A DNA stretch of 64,000 nt from Phycisphaeraceae bacterium (GTDB taxonomy: Bacteria; Planctomycetota; Phycisphaerae; Phycisphaerales; UBA1924): NCBI GenBank assembly GCA_020639135.1, contig JACKHE010000003.1, positions 62,001-126,000 of the forward strand, written 5' to 3'. The notes under the pieces are model-generated. The model ran no database searches. It worked only from the letters and a program-made list of their open reading frames with translations, and had not been told where the DNA came from. Shown here piece by piece: positions 44,736-53,477 of the stretch. The position numbers and the translations under genes are program-made. The first letter of the stretch is position 1. Every line of letters starts with the position of its first letter.

Positions 44736-45005
44736 GGTGGTGGCTCCGCTCATGTCCGGGCAAGGTACCGAGGCCGATCCGCCTTCACAGGCCATGAATG
44801 GAACAGGACTTGCGCCGCCCAGGGCATTGATTTCCGGTGAAATCCCTGAGTCCGGCTTCCCACGAGGTGTAGGGGTATCGACCTCCGGGTGGCGGTTGCC
44901 ATCCGCCCCCTTGCCGTCACAATGCTCATGCCGGCGCACAAGCTGGCGCCGACCCGGTTCGGGATGACCCACCGGTCCCGGCTCCGCAGGAAGAACTCCC
45001 ACCCC

Positions 45006-46550
45006 ATGCTCCGTTTCGCGGTTTTCAACCAGGATGGCCCCGCGACCGAATGGCCGATCCACCAGGCCTACCTCGTCGCCACCGACGGCGCCGTCGTGCC
45101 CGGCGAGATCCGGCTCGAGGACGGGCACCTCGTCTGCGAGCGTCAGGACGAGGGCTCCACCGCACTGGGGATGATCTACCGGACCGACACGCTCGGCGCC
45201 GTCTGGCTGCAGACCTGCCTGCTCCCCGCGTCGAACCGCCCCTACCTCTTCAGCCTCGAACTGGCCCGGCACCGGCTGATGCAGTTCCTCGTCAAGGCGG
45301 AGCAGTGGATGCTCACCGACCTGCCCGCCGACGACCCGATCACCGCCGGTTTCGAGCAGGCGCGCGCGACGTTCACCAGGGCGCTCGTCGCCGGTGGCGG
45401 CGCCGGCGCCTTCAACATCGAGCAGGCCAGGCTCTCTCGCGAGGCGCTCGAGCTCGCCCTCCGGGCCGGCGAGATGCTCGCCGAACGCGCCGCCAACAGC
45501 ACGCTCAGCGCCAGGCTCGCCATCAAGGGCGAGGTCGCCGGCGCCAGGCCGCAGTGGTTCGGCGTCGGCGTCGCGCCGGACCGCTTCGCCGAGCCGCTGT
45601 GCAACGTGGTCGCTGAGTCGTTCGACTTCATCAACGCGCCGATGCGCTGGACCGACCTGGAGCCCGAGGAGGGCTCGTTCGCGTTTGCGCGCACCGACCG
45701 GTGGGTCGAGTGGGCGGTGCTGCGCGCCAGGCTCCCGGTGGTGGGGGGGCCGCTGATCGACTTCCGCCCGGGCTGCACGCCCGACTGGCTGCACATCTGG
45801 GAGCACGACTACGAGACGCTGCGCGACCTGGTCTTCGAGCACATCAAGCTGGTGGTCACGCGCTACCGCAAGGCGGTGTCGCGCTGGACCGTCGTCAGCG
45901 GGATCCACGCGAACGACAGCTTCACGCTCACACTCGAGCAGGTCGTTGACCTGACGCGCACCGCCGTCCTGGCCGTGCGCAAGCTCCAGCCCAGCGCCCG
46001 CATCACCATCGAGCTCGTCCAGCCCTGGAGCGAGAGCCGCAGCGAGAACCAGGCGGCGATCCCCGCCAGGCTCTACGCCGAGCTGCTGCAGCAGGTCGAG
46101 ATCGACGCCGACATGCTGGGCCTGCGCGTCCACATGGGGCAGCCGATCCTCGGCGGCGTATCGCGCGACATGCTCAGCGTCTCCGACATGCTCGACACGT
46201 ACGCCGCGTTCGAGAAGCCGCTGGCGATCACCGCCGTCAGCGCCCCGAGCGAGCCCGCCGCGCCTGGCGACGAGCGGCTCGACCCGGGATACATCGGCGA
46301 GCCCTGGAGCGAGCAGACCCAGGCCGCGTGGCTTTCCCGGTTCGTGACCTGCGCGCTGGGCAAGCCGTATGTCACGTCGGTGTGCTGGCAGTCGCTCTAC
46401 GACGTGGACAGCCCGGGCGAGCTCCCGATGGGCGGGCTCGTCACAGCCCAGGGCGTCCCCAAGCAGGCGATGAACCGCGCGCGCGCCGTCCACAAGGTGC
46501 TCCAGGGGCCCCGGCCCGAAACTCCTGATCCCCAGACCACCGCCAGCTGA
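45006..46550 (+). CDS. GH10-like protein lacking both catalytic glutamates
   Basis: The 514-residue protein has an N-terminal domain of about 165 residues of unknown type and a C-terminal TIM barrel like glycoside hydrolase family 10 (endo-xylanases). GH10 landmarks are visible: FDFINAPMRWTDLEPEEG, WTVVSGIHAND and LGLRVHMGQP. The acid/base motif W-D-V-V-N-E reads WTVVSG, and the nucleophile motif I-T-E-L-D reads ITAVS, so both catalytic Glu appear lost. There is no signal peptide. A non-catalytic carbohydrate-binding role is more likely than hydrolysis. The ATG at 45006 follows AGGAAGA. It lies divergently from purC and 4 bases before an HhH-protein gene. Confidence 0.65.
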   Translation: MLRFAVFNQDGPATEWPIHQAYLVATDGAVVPGEIRLEDGHLVCERQDEGSTALGMIYRTDTLGAVWLQTCLLPASNRPYLFSLELARHRLMQFLVKAEQWMLTDLPADDPITAGFEQARATFTRALVAGGGAGAFNIEQARLSREALELALRAGEMLAERAANSTLSARLAIKGEVAGARPQWFGVGVAPDRFAEPLCNVVAESFDFINAPMRWTDLEPEEGSFAFARTDRWVEWAVLRARLPVVGGPLIDFRPGCTPDWLHIWEHDYETLRDLVFEHIKLVVTRYRKAVSRWTVVSGIHANDSFTLTLEQVVDLTRTAVLAVRKLQPSARITIELVQPWSESRSENQAAIPARLYAELLQQVEIDADMLGLRVHMGQPILGGVSRDMLSVSDMLDTYAAFEKPLAITAVSAPSEPAAPGDERLDPGYIGEPWSEQTQAAWLSRFVTCALGKPYVTSVCWQSLYDVDSPGELPMGGLVTAQGVPKQAMNRARAVHKVLQGPRPETPDPQTTAS

Positions 46551-46554
46551 TCCC

Positions 46555-46920
46555 ATGCCACGCGATCCGCGACACGATGCCCATTGGACAACCGGCCCCG
46601 CCGGATGGGCGCCGGTCGCGCTGCTCGCCGCGCTGTCGATCCTCGGCTTCACTCGCGCCGTCACGACCGATGGCATCGGTCCGGGCGCGGCGTGCGCCCC
46701 GACCCCGATCGAGTCCGCGCGCCTCAACTGCAACACCGCCAGCTTCGCGCAGCTCCAGCTCCTGCCCCGGATCGGGCCGGCCCTGGCCCGGCGCATCATC
46801 GAGGACCGCGACGCCAACGGCCCCTTCAAGGACGCGCAGGACTTCCAGCGTGTCCGGGGCATCGGCCCACGGACCGCCGAGCGGGTCGCCGCGGTCGCCG
46901 ATTTCTCGGCCGATCGCTGA
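46555..46920 (+). CDS. Helix-hairpin-helix protein (ComEA-like)
   Basis: The 121-residue protein has one N-terminal transmembrane segment (WAPVALLAALSILGFT) and a C-terminal pair of helix-hairpin-helix motifs (LNCNTASFAQLQLLPRIGPALARRII and FQRVRGIGPRTAERVA are the two halves of the domain). That layout matches ComEA-type DNA receptors, which bind incoming DNA outside the inner membrane. It starts 4 bases after the GH10-like gene and lies 44 bases before mfd. Competence is one possibility, but no other competence gene is present here. Confidence 0.7.
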   Translation: MPRDPRHDAHWTTGPAGWAPVALLAALSILGFTRAVTTDGIGPGAACAPTPIESARLNCNTASFAQLQLLPRIGPALARRIIEDRDANGPFKDAQDFQRVRGIGPRTAERVAAVADFSADR

Positions 46921-46964
46921 ACCCGCCGAAGTCCCCACGCGGAACCGGCGATACACTGGATCCG

Positions 46965-49900
46965 ATGGCTTCGTCCGGTAGCGCGACGAAACCCGATGGC
47001 GCCCCCAAGGGGCCGACGGCTGCGGACACCCCGATCGAAACGATCGGGGCGTGCGCCCCTGCGCGCGCACTCATCGGGCAGCTTGAGGATCACAACCGCG
47101 TCGGGGTCTTCGGCTCGTGCGGCTCCTCGACATCCATGCTCGCCGGCGCGATCGCGCGCCGGGGCCACCTCGTCGTGCTCATCACGGCGCACCTCGACGA
47201 CGCCGACGAGGTGGTGGACGAGCTGACCTCGATGGGGCAGACCGCGCACCGCCTGGCCGCCCTCCAATCGCTGCCGGGCGAGTCCGACGTCAGCATCGAA
47301 CTCGTCGCGCAGCGCCTCGGGCTCATCCGGAGCCTCGTCAGCGGAGAACTCGGCCCCGGCGTGGTCGTCGCCTGCCCCATCCAGGCGCTCATGCAGACCG
47401 TCCCACCGGCCGGCACGCTCGATGCGCTGCTGCGCACCGTCACCAAGGGCCAGACCGTCGACCCCGGCGATCTCGTCCGATGGCTCGACGACGCCGGGTA
47501 CCGCAGGTGCGATGCGATCGAGGAGGCCGGCGACTTCGCCGTCCGCGGCGGCATCATCGACGTCTTCGCTCCAGGGCTCGGCAGCGCCGCGGCCAGCGCC
47601 GGCCCGGTCCGGCTCGACTTCTTCGGCGATGAACTCGACGCGATCTTCGAGATCGACCTTGACACGATGGGCTCCGACCGCGCCGTTGACGCCGTCGAAC
47701 TCGTCAGCATGGACGCCGCCGCCGCCCAGCAGGCGCCCGGCGGCGCCTGCGCGCTGGATCTCTTCCCGTCCGGCGCCGTCGTGATCCTGCACGAGCTGAT
47801 CGAGATCAACGAGCAGGCCCGCGGCTATCACGAGCGCGTCGTCGCCGGTCAGGGCGTGATCGGCCTCCCCGCCGTCCTCAAGCGGCTCGGCGAGCGCTTC
47901 ACGAGCGTCGCCGAGGTCAACCAGTTCTCGTCGGGCTCTGCCCAGGCGTCCGGCGCCATCGACCTGCCCGTGCGCACGCTCCCGGGCTTCGCCCCCGACG
48001 CCGCGACGGCGATCGAGGAGCTCGCCGAACTGGCGCAGCCGAACGACCTCGTCGTCTGCTGCCAGAACGAGGGCGAGCGCACCCGGCTGCGCGAGCTCCT
48101 CGCAGAGCGAGCGCCGGGCGCGAAGGTGAACGCGGTCATCGCCTACTTGCACCGCGGGTTCATCCTCGACCGCGAGGGCGGGCGCCCCGCGGTCTTCGTG
48201 CCGCACCACGAGCTCTTCCACCGATACCAGGTCCGCCGCCGTGTCGGGCGCATCGGGACCGGCCGCGCGATGGACACCTTCCTCACGATCGAGGAGGGGG
48301 ACTACGTCGTCCACGCCGACCACGGCGTCGGGAAGTTCGTGGGCCTGCGCACGATGGAGCGCGCCAAGGTTGCCTCCGCCGGGGCGAGCGAGGAGTTCCT
48401 GACGATCGAGTTCGCGCGCCGGAGCCGCCTGCACGTCCCGATGACGCAGATCGACAAGGTGCAGCGCTACGTCGGGGGCTTCTCCGGCGCGCCGCCGCTC
48501 TCGACGATCGGCGGGAAGAAGTGGGGCGCGCAGAAGCAGCGCGTCGCCGAGGCCGTCAAGGACCTCGCCGCGGAGATGCTCCGCGTCCAGGCGGCGCGCG
48601 CGGCCCTGCCCGGCGTGCGCTACCCGGAGGACACGCCCTGGCAGAAGGAGTTCGAGGCGGAGTTCCCCTACCAGGAGACCGACGACCAGCTCGCGGCGCT
48701 GAGCGAGATCAAGAAGGACATGCGCTCCGAGCAGCCCATGGACCGGCTCGTCTGCGGCGACGTGGGCTACGGCAAGACCGAGGTCGCGATCCGGGCCGCG
48801 TTCAAGGCCGTCGAGTTCGGCAAGCAGGTCGCCGTGCTCGTCCCGACGACCGTCCTCGCCGAGCAGCACGAGCGCACGTTCCGCGCGCGTTTCGCCGACT
48901 ATCCATTCTCCGTCGAGTCGCTGTCCAGGCTGAAGGCCGCCGCCGACCAGAAGGCCCTGCTCAAGCGCGCGGCGCAGGGCAAGGTGGACATCCTCATCGG
49001 CACCCACCGCATCCTCTCGCAGGACGTCGGGTTCGCCGACCTGGGGCTTGTCATCGTTGACGAGGAGCAGCGCTTCGGCGTCGAGCACAAGCAGACCCTC
49101 CTGGCCATGCGCACCACCGTGGATGTGCTGACGCTCACGGCCACGCCCATCCCGCGCACCCTGCACATGGCGATGCTGGGCCTGCGCGACATCAGCTCGC
49201 TGACCACCGCGCCCGTGGACCGCCGCTCGATCGTCACCGAGGTCATCCCCTACAACGAGCTGCGGATCCGGCGCGCGATCGCGCGCGAGCTCGCCCGCGA
49301 GGGACAGGTGTACTTTGTCCACAACCGCGTGCAGTCGATCCACAAGGTCGCCGACCAGGTCCGTGCGATGGCCCCCGACGCCGAGGTCGTCGTCGGGCAC
49401 GGGCAGATGCCCCCCAGGGAGCTCGAGCGCGTCATGCTCCGCTTCATGCGAGGCAAGGCCGACATCCTCGTCTGCACCACGATCATCGAGTCGGGCGTGG
49501 ACATCCCCAACGCCAACACGATGGTCATCACGGACGCCGACCGGTTCGGCCTGGCCGACCTCCACCAGCTCCGAGGTCGCGTCGGCAGGTACAAGCACCG
49601 CGCGTACTGCTACGTCCTGCTCCCCCAGGACCGTGTGGTGACGGAGAAGTCCAAGAAGCGCCTCAAGGCGATCGAGGAGTTCTCCATGCTCGGCGCCGGG
49701 TTCAAGATCGCGATGCGCGACCTGGAGATCCGCGGCGCCGGCAACCTGCTGGGGCCCGAGCAGTCGGGGCACATCGCGACGGTCGGGTACGAGATGTACT
49801 GCCGTCTGCTGGAGGACTCCGTCCGCGCGCTCCGCAACGAGCGCGTCGAGCGCACCGTCGAGACGACGGTCGAGATCGGCGTCGCCGGCAGCGTCCCCAG

Positions 49901-50297
49901 GGCGTACGTCCCCTCCGACAAGCGCCGCATGGAGGTGTACCGCCGCCTCAGCGCCGTCGAGAGCGCGCCGAGTGTCGAACAGCTCGAACGCGACCTCACC
50001 CAGGCCTACGGCGAGCCCCCGAAACCCACCAAGGCGCTCCTCCGCCTGGCGCAGCTGCGCATCGCCGTCGCAAACCTGGGGGTCCGAAGCGTGACGCTGC
50101 AGGACAAGGACGTGCTCTTCCGCGCCAGGGACCCCAACCCGATCGCGCAGGCGCTGTCGCAGGCGAGGGGCACTGTCCGCACCCTCGCCCCCAAGGGCGC
50201 CTCGGCGCTGCACGAGGTGTACTACCGCCCCCCCGAGAACTACCTGGAGCCGGGCACGCTGTTGAATGTGCTGCTGGGGAGGTTGGGGGGGGGATAA
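46965..50297 (+). CDS. mfd: Transcription-repair coupling factor
   Basis: The 1110-residue cytoplasmic ATPase displaces RNA polymerase stalled at DNA lesions and recruits UvrA. The domain order is visible: a UvrB-like N-terminal region whose ATP site is degenerate (VGVFGSCGSSTS); an RNA-polymerase-interacting CarD-like domain (GDYVVHADHGVGKFVGL near 445); a helicase motor with Walker A GDVGYGKTEVA (near 600), motif II DEEQRFG and motif III TATPIPRT; then QLRGRVGR (motif VI) and the C-terminal TRCF domain. The length is near the usual 1150. The ATG at 46965 is chosen because upstream in-frame sequence is arginine-rich and lies on top of the HhH gene. Confidence 0.96.
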   Translation: MASSGSATKPDGAPKGPTAADTPIETIGACAPARALIGQLEDHNRVGVFGSCGSSTSMLAGAIARRGHLVVLITAHLDDADEVVDELTSMGQTAHRLAALQSLPGESDVSIELVAQRLGLIRSLVSGELGPGVVVACPIQALMQTVPPAGTLDALLRTVTKGQTVDPGDLVRWLDDAGYRRCDAIEEAGDFAVRGGIIDVFAPGLGSAAASAGPVRLDFFGDELDAIFEIDLDTMGSDRAVDAVELVSMDAAAAQQAPGGACALDLFPSGAVVILHELIEINEQARGYHERVVAGQGVIGLPAVLKRLGERFTSVAEVNQFSSGSAQASGAIDLPVRTLPGFAPDAATAIEELAELAQPNDLVVCCQNEGERTRLRELLAERAPGAKVNAVIAYLHRGFILDREGGRPAVFVPHHELFHRYQVRRRVGRIGTGRAMDTFLTIEEGDYVVHADHGVGKFVGLRTMERAKVASAGASEEFLTIEFARRSRLHVPMTQIDKVQRYVGGFSGAPPLSTIGGKKWGAQKQRVAEAVKDLAAEMLRVQAARAALPGVRYPEDTPWQKEFEAEFPYQETDDQLAALSEIKKDMRSEQPMDRLVCGDVGYGKTEVAIRAAFKAVEFGKQVAVLVPTTVLAEQHERTFRARFADYPFSVESLSRLKAAADQKALLKRAAQGKVDILIGTHRILSQDVGFADLGLVIVDEEQRFGVEHKQTLLAMRTTVDVLTLTATPIPRTLHMAMLGLRDISSLTTAPVDRRSIVTEVIPYNELRIRRAIARELAREGQVYFVHNRVQSIHKVADQVRAMAPDAEVVVGHGQMPPRELERVMLRFMRGKADILVCTTIIESGVDIPNANTMVITDADRFGLADLHQLRGRVGRYKHRAYCYVLLPQDRVVTEKSKKRLKAIEEFSMLGAGFKIAMRDLEIRGAGNLLGPEQSGHIATVGYEMYCRLLEDSVRALRNERVERTVETTVEIGVAGSVPRAYVPSDKRRMEVYRRLSAVESAPSVEQLERDLTQAYGEPPKPTKALLRLAQLRIAVANLGVRSVTLQDKDVLFRARDPNPIAQALSQARGTVRTLAPKGASALHEVYYRPPENYLEPGTLLNVLLGRLGGG

Positions 50298-50313
50298 ATC
50301 GTGCTCCCGGACG

Positions 50314-50421
50314 CCGAGTCTGAGCGCAGCGAAGGCTCGGATATTCCGGTTTCAACAACCTCGATTGACTTCGGAATCACATCACGATCGGTATCCGAGC
50401 CTTCGCTGCGCTCAGACTCGG
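50314..50421. repeat. Perfect 30-bp inverted repeat between mfd and uppP
   Basis: Arms of 30 identical bases (50314-50343 and 50392-50421), beginning CCGAGTCTGAGCGCAG, flank a 48-base centre that itself holds a smaller ATTCCG/CGGAAT pair. It has no T-run, lies 24 bases before uppP, and is far longer than a normal terminator. It could be a REP-like or miniature mobile element. Confidence 0.85.
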
Positions 50422-50445
50422 AGTCCAGTTGCTACCCTCCCGCGC

Positions 50446-51336
50446 ATGGACCTCTGGCACGCGATCATCCTGGGGCTCGTCGAGGGGATCACCGAGTACC
50501 TCCCCGTCAGCTCCACCGGGCACCTTATTCTCACCTCCGCGTTTCTGGGGCTCGACTCCCCCGAGACCAAGCAGAGCGTGGACACGTTCAGCATCGTCAT
50601 CCAGGGCGGCGCCATCCTCGCCGTGCTGGGGCTCTACCGCGCTCGCGTGATTCAGATGATCCGCGGCCTCTTCGGCAAGTCCAGAGAAGGCCGGCGGCTG
50701 ATGATCAACCTCATCATCGCGTTCGTCCCCGCGGCCGTGCTGGGCGTGCTGCTCGATGATCTCATCGAGGCCAACCTGTTCCACACCTGGCCCGTGCTCG
50801 GCGCCCTGGCGCTGGGCGGCGTATGGATGATCTGGCTGGGCAAGGGCAAGAAGCATCACGTCAGCGTGGAAGCGGGCGAGCCGCACGACGCGTCGGCGCC
50901 GCAGAAGTCCATCGACGACATCACCTGGCGCACGGCGCTGGGGATCGGGCTGTTCCAGGTCGTGGCGATGTGGCCCGGGACGTCGCGCTCGATGATGACC
51001 ATCGCCGGCGGGACGCTGCTGGGCCTCAAGCCGAAGGACGCCGCGGAGTTCTCGTTCCTGCTGGGCCTGCCCACGCTGGGCGGCGCGTGCGTGTACAAGC
51101 TGGGCAAGAACTGGCTGGAGACGCGCGAGTCGGGCGAGCCGAATATGATCGAGCAGCTGGGAACGCTGCCGACGGTTGTGGGGATCGTCGTTGCGATGAT
51201 CGCCGCGGCCATCGCGATCCGGTGGCTGGTGTCGTTCCTGAACCGGCACGGCCTGGGCGTCTTCGGCTGGTACCGCATCGCCCTGGCGGCCGCGCTGGGC
51301 GGGCTGATCGTCGGGGGGTTGGTGACGATCGGGTGA
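50446..51336 (+). CDS. uppP: Undecaprenyl-diphosphatase
   Basis: The 296-residue integral membrane enzyme removes a phosphate from undecaprenyl diphosphate, recycling the lipid carrier for cell-wall glycans; overproduction gives bacitracin resistance in other bacteria. The two family signatures are intact: GLVEGITEYLPVSSTGHLI at about 10-28 and WPGTSRSMMTIAGG near 178-191. About seven or eight transmembrane helices are predicted. An insertion around residues 132-160 (KGKKHHVSVEAGEPHD) is hydrophilic. The ATG at 50446 follows the inverted repeat by 24 bases. Confidence 0.95.
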   Translation: MDLWHAIILGLVEGITEYLPVSSTGHLILTSAFLGLDSPETKQSVDTFSIVIQGGAILAVLGLYRARVIQMIRGLFGKSREGRRLMINLIIAFVPAAVLGVLLDDLIEANLFHTWPVLGALALGGVWMIWLGKGKKHHVSVEAGEPHDASAPQKSIDDITWRTALGIGLFQVVAMWPGTSRSMMTIAGGTLLGLKPKDAAEFSFLLGLPTLGGACVYKLGKNWLETRESGEPNMIEQLGTLPTVVGIVVAMIAAAIAIRWLVSFLNRHGLGVFGWYRIALAAALGGLIVGGLVTIG

Positions 51337-51352
51337 GCGGCGTCGATCAGAA

Positions 51353-51883
51353 TCAATCACGCATCTTGAAGAATGGGTGCTTGAATCTCTTCGAGCAGTA
51401 GTAGGCGATGCCGACGAGCACACAGATCGCAGCAAAGAATCCGATGCGTCCTACGGCCACGGTCCAATCCGTGAAGAGTTCATTTACGAACCCACTCACC
51501 AGCACGACGGCAACGAACCCAAAGCCGATCATCTTGAAGAATCCGATCGGTTCCGCGTTTTCGTGGTATTCCTCGGTCCAGTCTTCCCATTCGATGCGCT
51601 CCAGCCATTCCTTGCCGCCTGTTGCATAGGAGACGAACAGCTCGACCGCCGTCTCGAGCGGGACGTCCTTGGTCGTGCGATACATCCGTTGGACTTCGCC
51701 CTCCGGGAAGACGGAGTATTCGAGGTAGAAGCCGCCGGGGTTCTTCGAGACGCACTGCATGAACCCGCCTGAGCCGTCGGGCGCGTCCTCGATGTAGAAC
51801 TCCTCCGAGCCGTCGAGCACGCGGCGCAGCGCCATGGCGATTCGATCGCGGACCGCTTCCCGGCTCGGCTGGATGTCCGGCAT
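51353..51883 (-). CDS. Hypothetical membrane protein
   Basis: The 176-residue product has a soluble N-terminal half and two closely spaced C-terminal transmembrane helices (FFKMIGFGFVAVVLVSGFV, IGFFAAICVLVGIAYYC) ending in a basic tail. It is in no family I recognise and is less GC-rich than its neighbours. Three bases after its start codon's upstream edge lies the stop of the lipoprotein gene, so it is probably the last gene of that three-gene run. Confidence 0.6.
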   Translation of the reverse strand: MPDIQPSREAVRDRIAMALRRVLDGSEEFYIEDAPDGSGGFMQCVSKNPGGFYLEYSVFPEGEVQRMYRTTKDVPLETAVELFVSYATGGKEWLERIEWEDWTEEYHENAEPIGFFKMIGFGFVAVVLVSGFVNELFTDWTVAVGRIGFFAAICVLVGIAYYCSKRFKHPFFKMRD

Positions 51884-51886
51884 TGC

Positions 51887-52507
51887 CTACTCCGTGAACC
51901 GGAACGACCGCGCGATCTCGAGCATCGTCGCGCGGTAGCGGTCGTATTCCTCCTGCGTCGCGTTGCAGTTGATCGCGTAGGCGATCTGGTCCTTGAGCAG
52001 GATGAACGTGATGCTGAAGATCCGCAGGTCGCCCTTGCTGTACACGTAGTCGATCCGCGCCGCGTCGTGCTCGCCGATCGGCTCGAACGACCGGCCCCGG
52101 GGGGCGAACCGCTCCAGGCCGTCCCGCGCGCCGTTGTACATCAGCTGCGCGAAGTCCTCCAGCGACATGTCCGGCGGCGCGGTCTGCGCGACGACGCTCA
52201 CGTTCTCGCCGAACACGTCCTCATCACCCTCCTGCGGGCTGACGCCGATGATCGCAAACGTCTCGAAGTCCTGCTTGACGTTCCAGTCCTCGGGGAACGC
52301 GATCGAGAACTCCAGCACAGGGTGCGTGTACCGCCTGGCGTGGACCTGCGGCGTCTGCTCCGCCGGCGCCTGCCCCGAGGCGGCGCCGCCTGCGCTGTTG
52401 CCGGCGCCCGCGTTCTTGTCGCCGCACGCGGTCAGCGCCGTCAGGAGCAGCGCGCCGGTCGCGAGGGTCGTGATCGCTCGGTTCGTCCTTGTCATCCGTG
52501 TCGTCAT
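51887..52507 (-). CDS. Putative lipoprotein with PsbP/DUF1795-like domain
   Basis: The 206-residue product has a signal ending in the lipobox LTAC (MTRTNRAITTLATGALLLTALTAC, cysteine at about 28), a Gly/Ala-rich linker and a C-terminal domain with HPVLEFSIAFPEDWNV, of the kind seen in the PsbP/DUF1795 stress-protein fold. It was assigned the start at 52507 because this ATG overlaps the upstream stop (ATGA). It probably sits on the periplasmic side of a membrane. Role unknown. Confidence 0.75.
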   Translation of the reverse strand: MTTRMTRTNRAITTLATGALLLTALTACGDKNAGAGNSAGGAASGQAPAEQTPQVHARRYTHPVLEFSIAFPEDWNVKQDFETFAIIGVSPQEGDEDVFGENVSVVAQTAPPDMSLEDFAQLMYNGARDGLERFAPRGRSFEPIGEHDAARIDYVYSKGDLRIFSITFILLKDQIAYAINCNATQEEYDRYRATMLEIARSFRFTE

Positions 52508-53382
52508 TGGTCTGATGGGTCGTGCTTCGGGGTGTGATCGTCGGCCTTGCTCAGCGGCGTCGGCGGCGAACCGATCGGCCTGCCGGGGGTCTCGTTGGGT
52601 GGGCGGTACCAGAACATCAGCGCCTCGTACCACGTCTGGTCGCGCGAAAAAACGGGGTACTCGTAGGGCATTCCGCCGGCGAAGAGGTCACCCGCCGAGC
52701 CCGTCCACGCGACCCAGTCGTCGATCTCGTAGCCGAAGTCCTGCCCCGTCATCGTCCGCAGCGAACGCCTGGCCGCGTCGTTGACGCCCAGGCGCCGGTC
52801 GCTCAGCGCGGCGATGAGCGACTGCACGACGCGCCGCGTCGGGTACTGCCCCAGCGCCTCGGCCGCCTCGCGCCGGACCTCGTACTCGTCCTCGAGCGTC
52901 GGGTCGATCGCCGCCAGCAGCGGCTCGATCGCGTCCTCGCTGTGGATGCGCTGGAGCGCGCGCGCCGCCTCGCGCCGGGTGAGCGGGTCCGCGGCGGCGA
53001 GCGCCTCGGTCAGCAGCGGCACGTGCTCGACGGAGCCGTGCAGCGACAGCGCCCGGATCGCCGCGGTGCGCACCGACGGGTCCTCGTCCTTCGTGGCCAG
53101 GACGTACATCTTGACGTAGGGGCTCTCGCCGCCCCACGGCGCGCCGGCCAGGAGCAGGATGCCGTACTGCCGCTTGCCCGCGTCGTAGGGGTCGGTCGCC
53201 CACTGCACCGCCTCGACGGGGGTGGGGGGGCTGAAGACGGTCAGGATGCTCTCGGTGTTCTGGTTGAACTTCCCCCCGGCGAGTCCCGAGTCCTCGGCGC
53301 AGCCGCCCAGCAGCAGCGCCGACACCAGCAGCAGCGCGGTCAGCCGGACGGGTCGGTCGGTCTGGGGGGGTTTTCGTCGCAT
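52504..53382 (-). CDS. HEAT-repeat lipoprotein
   Basis: The 292-residue protein has a signal with the lipobox LLGGC (cysteine at about 28) and, at about 85-210, several HEAT-like helical repeats (RTAAIRALSLHGSVEHVPLL, RREAARALQRIHSEDAIEPL, RREAAEALGQYPTRRVVQSL). Such superhelices bind other proteins. It starts a three-gene run with the PsbP-like lipoprotein and the small membrane protein, all with tiny gaps or overlaps. Partner unknown. Confidence 0.8.
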   Translation of the reverse strand: MRRKPPQTDRPVRLTALLLVSALLLGGCAEDSGLAGGKFNQNTESILTVFSPPTPVEAVQWATDPYDAGKRQYGILLLAGAPWGGESPYVKMYVLATKDEDPSVRTAAIRALSLHGSVEHVPLLTEALAAADPLTRREAARALQRIHSEDAIEPLLAAIDPTLEDEYEVRREAAEALGQYPTRRVVQSLIAALSDRRLGVNDAARRSLRTMTGQDFGYEIDDWVAWTGSAGDLFAGGMPYEYPVFSRDQTWYEALMFWYRPPNETPGRPIGSPPTPLSKADDHTPKHDPSDQ

Positions 53383-53477
53383 CGGAGGGCTTCGACTATA
53401 GATCGGATCGCCCCGGGGCGTCCCCCGACAATGGCCGTATCCTGCTGGCGCCGAGGCTCGGAGGCCTCCCGGAACGT

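Noticed and set aside
44736..50213. Minus-strand open frame extending purC upstream across mfd
   Set aside because: The extension is antisense to mfd and GH10-like genes and is low-complexity. purC starts at 44735 with a good ribosome-binding site.
50314..50421. Reading the 30-bp inverted repeat as the mfd terminator
   Set aside because: It has no T-tract and the centre is 48 bases long, so an intrinsic terminator is unlikely; reported as a repeat.
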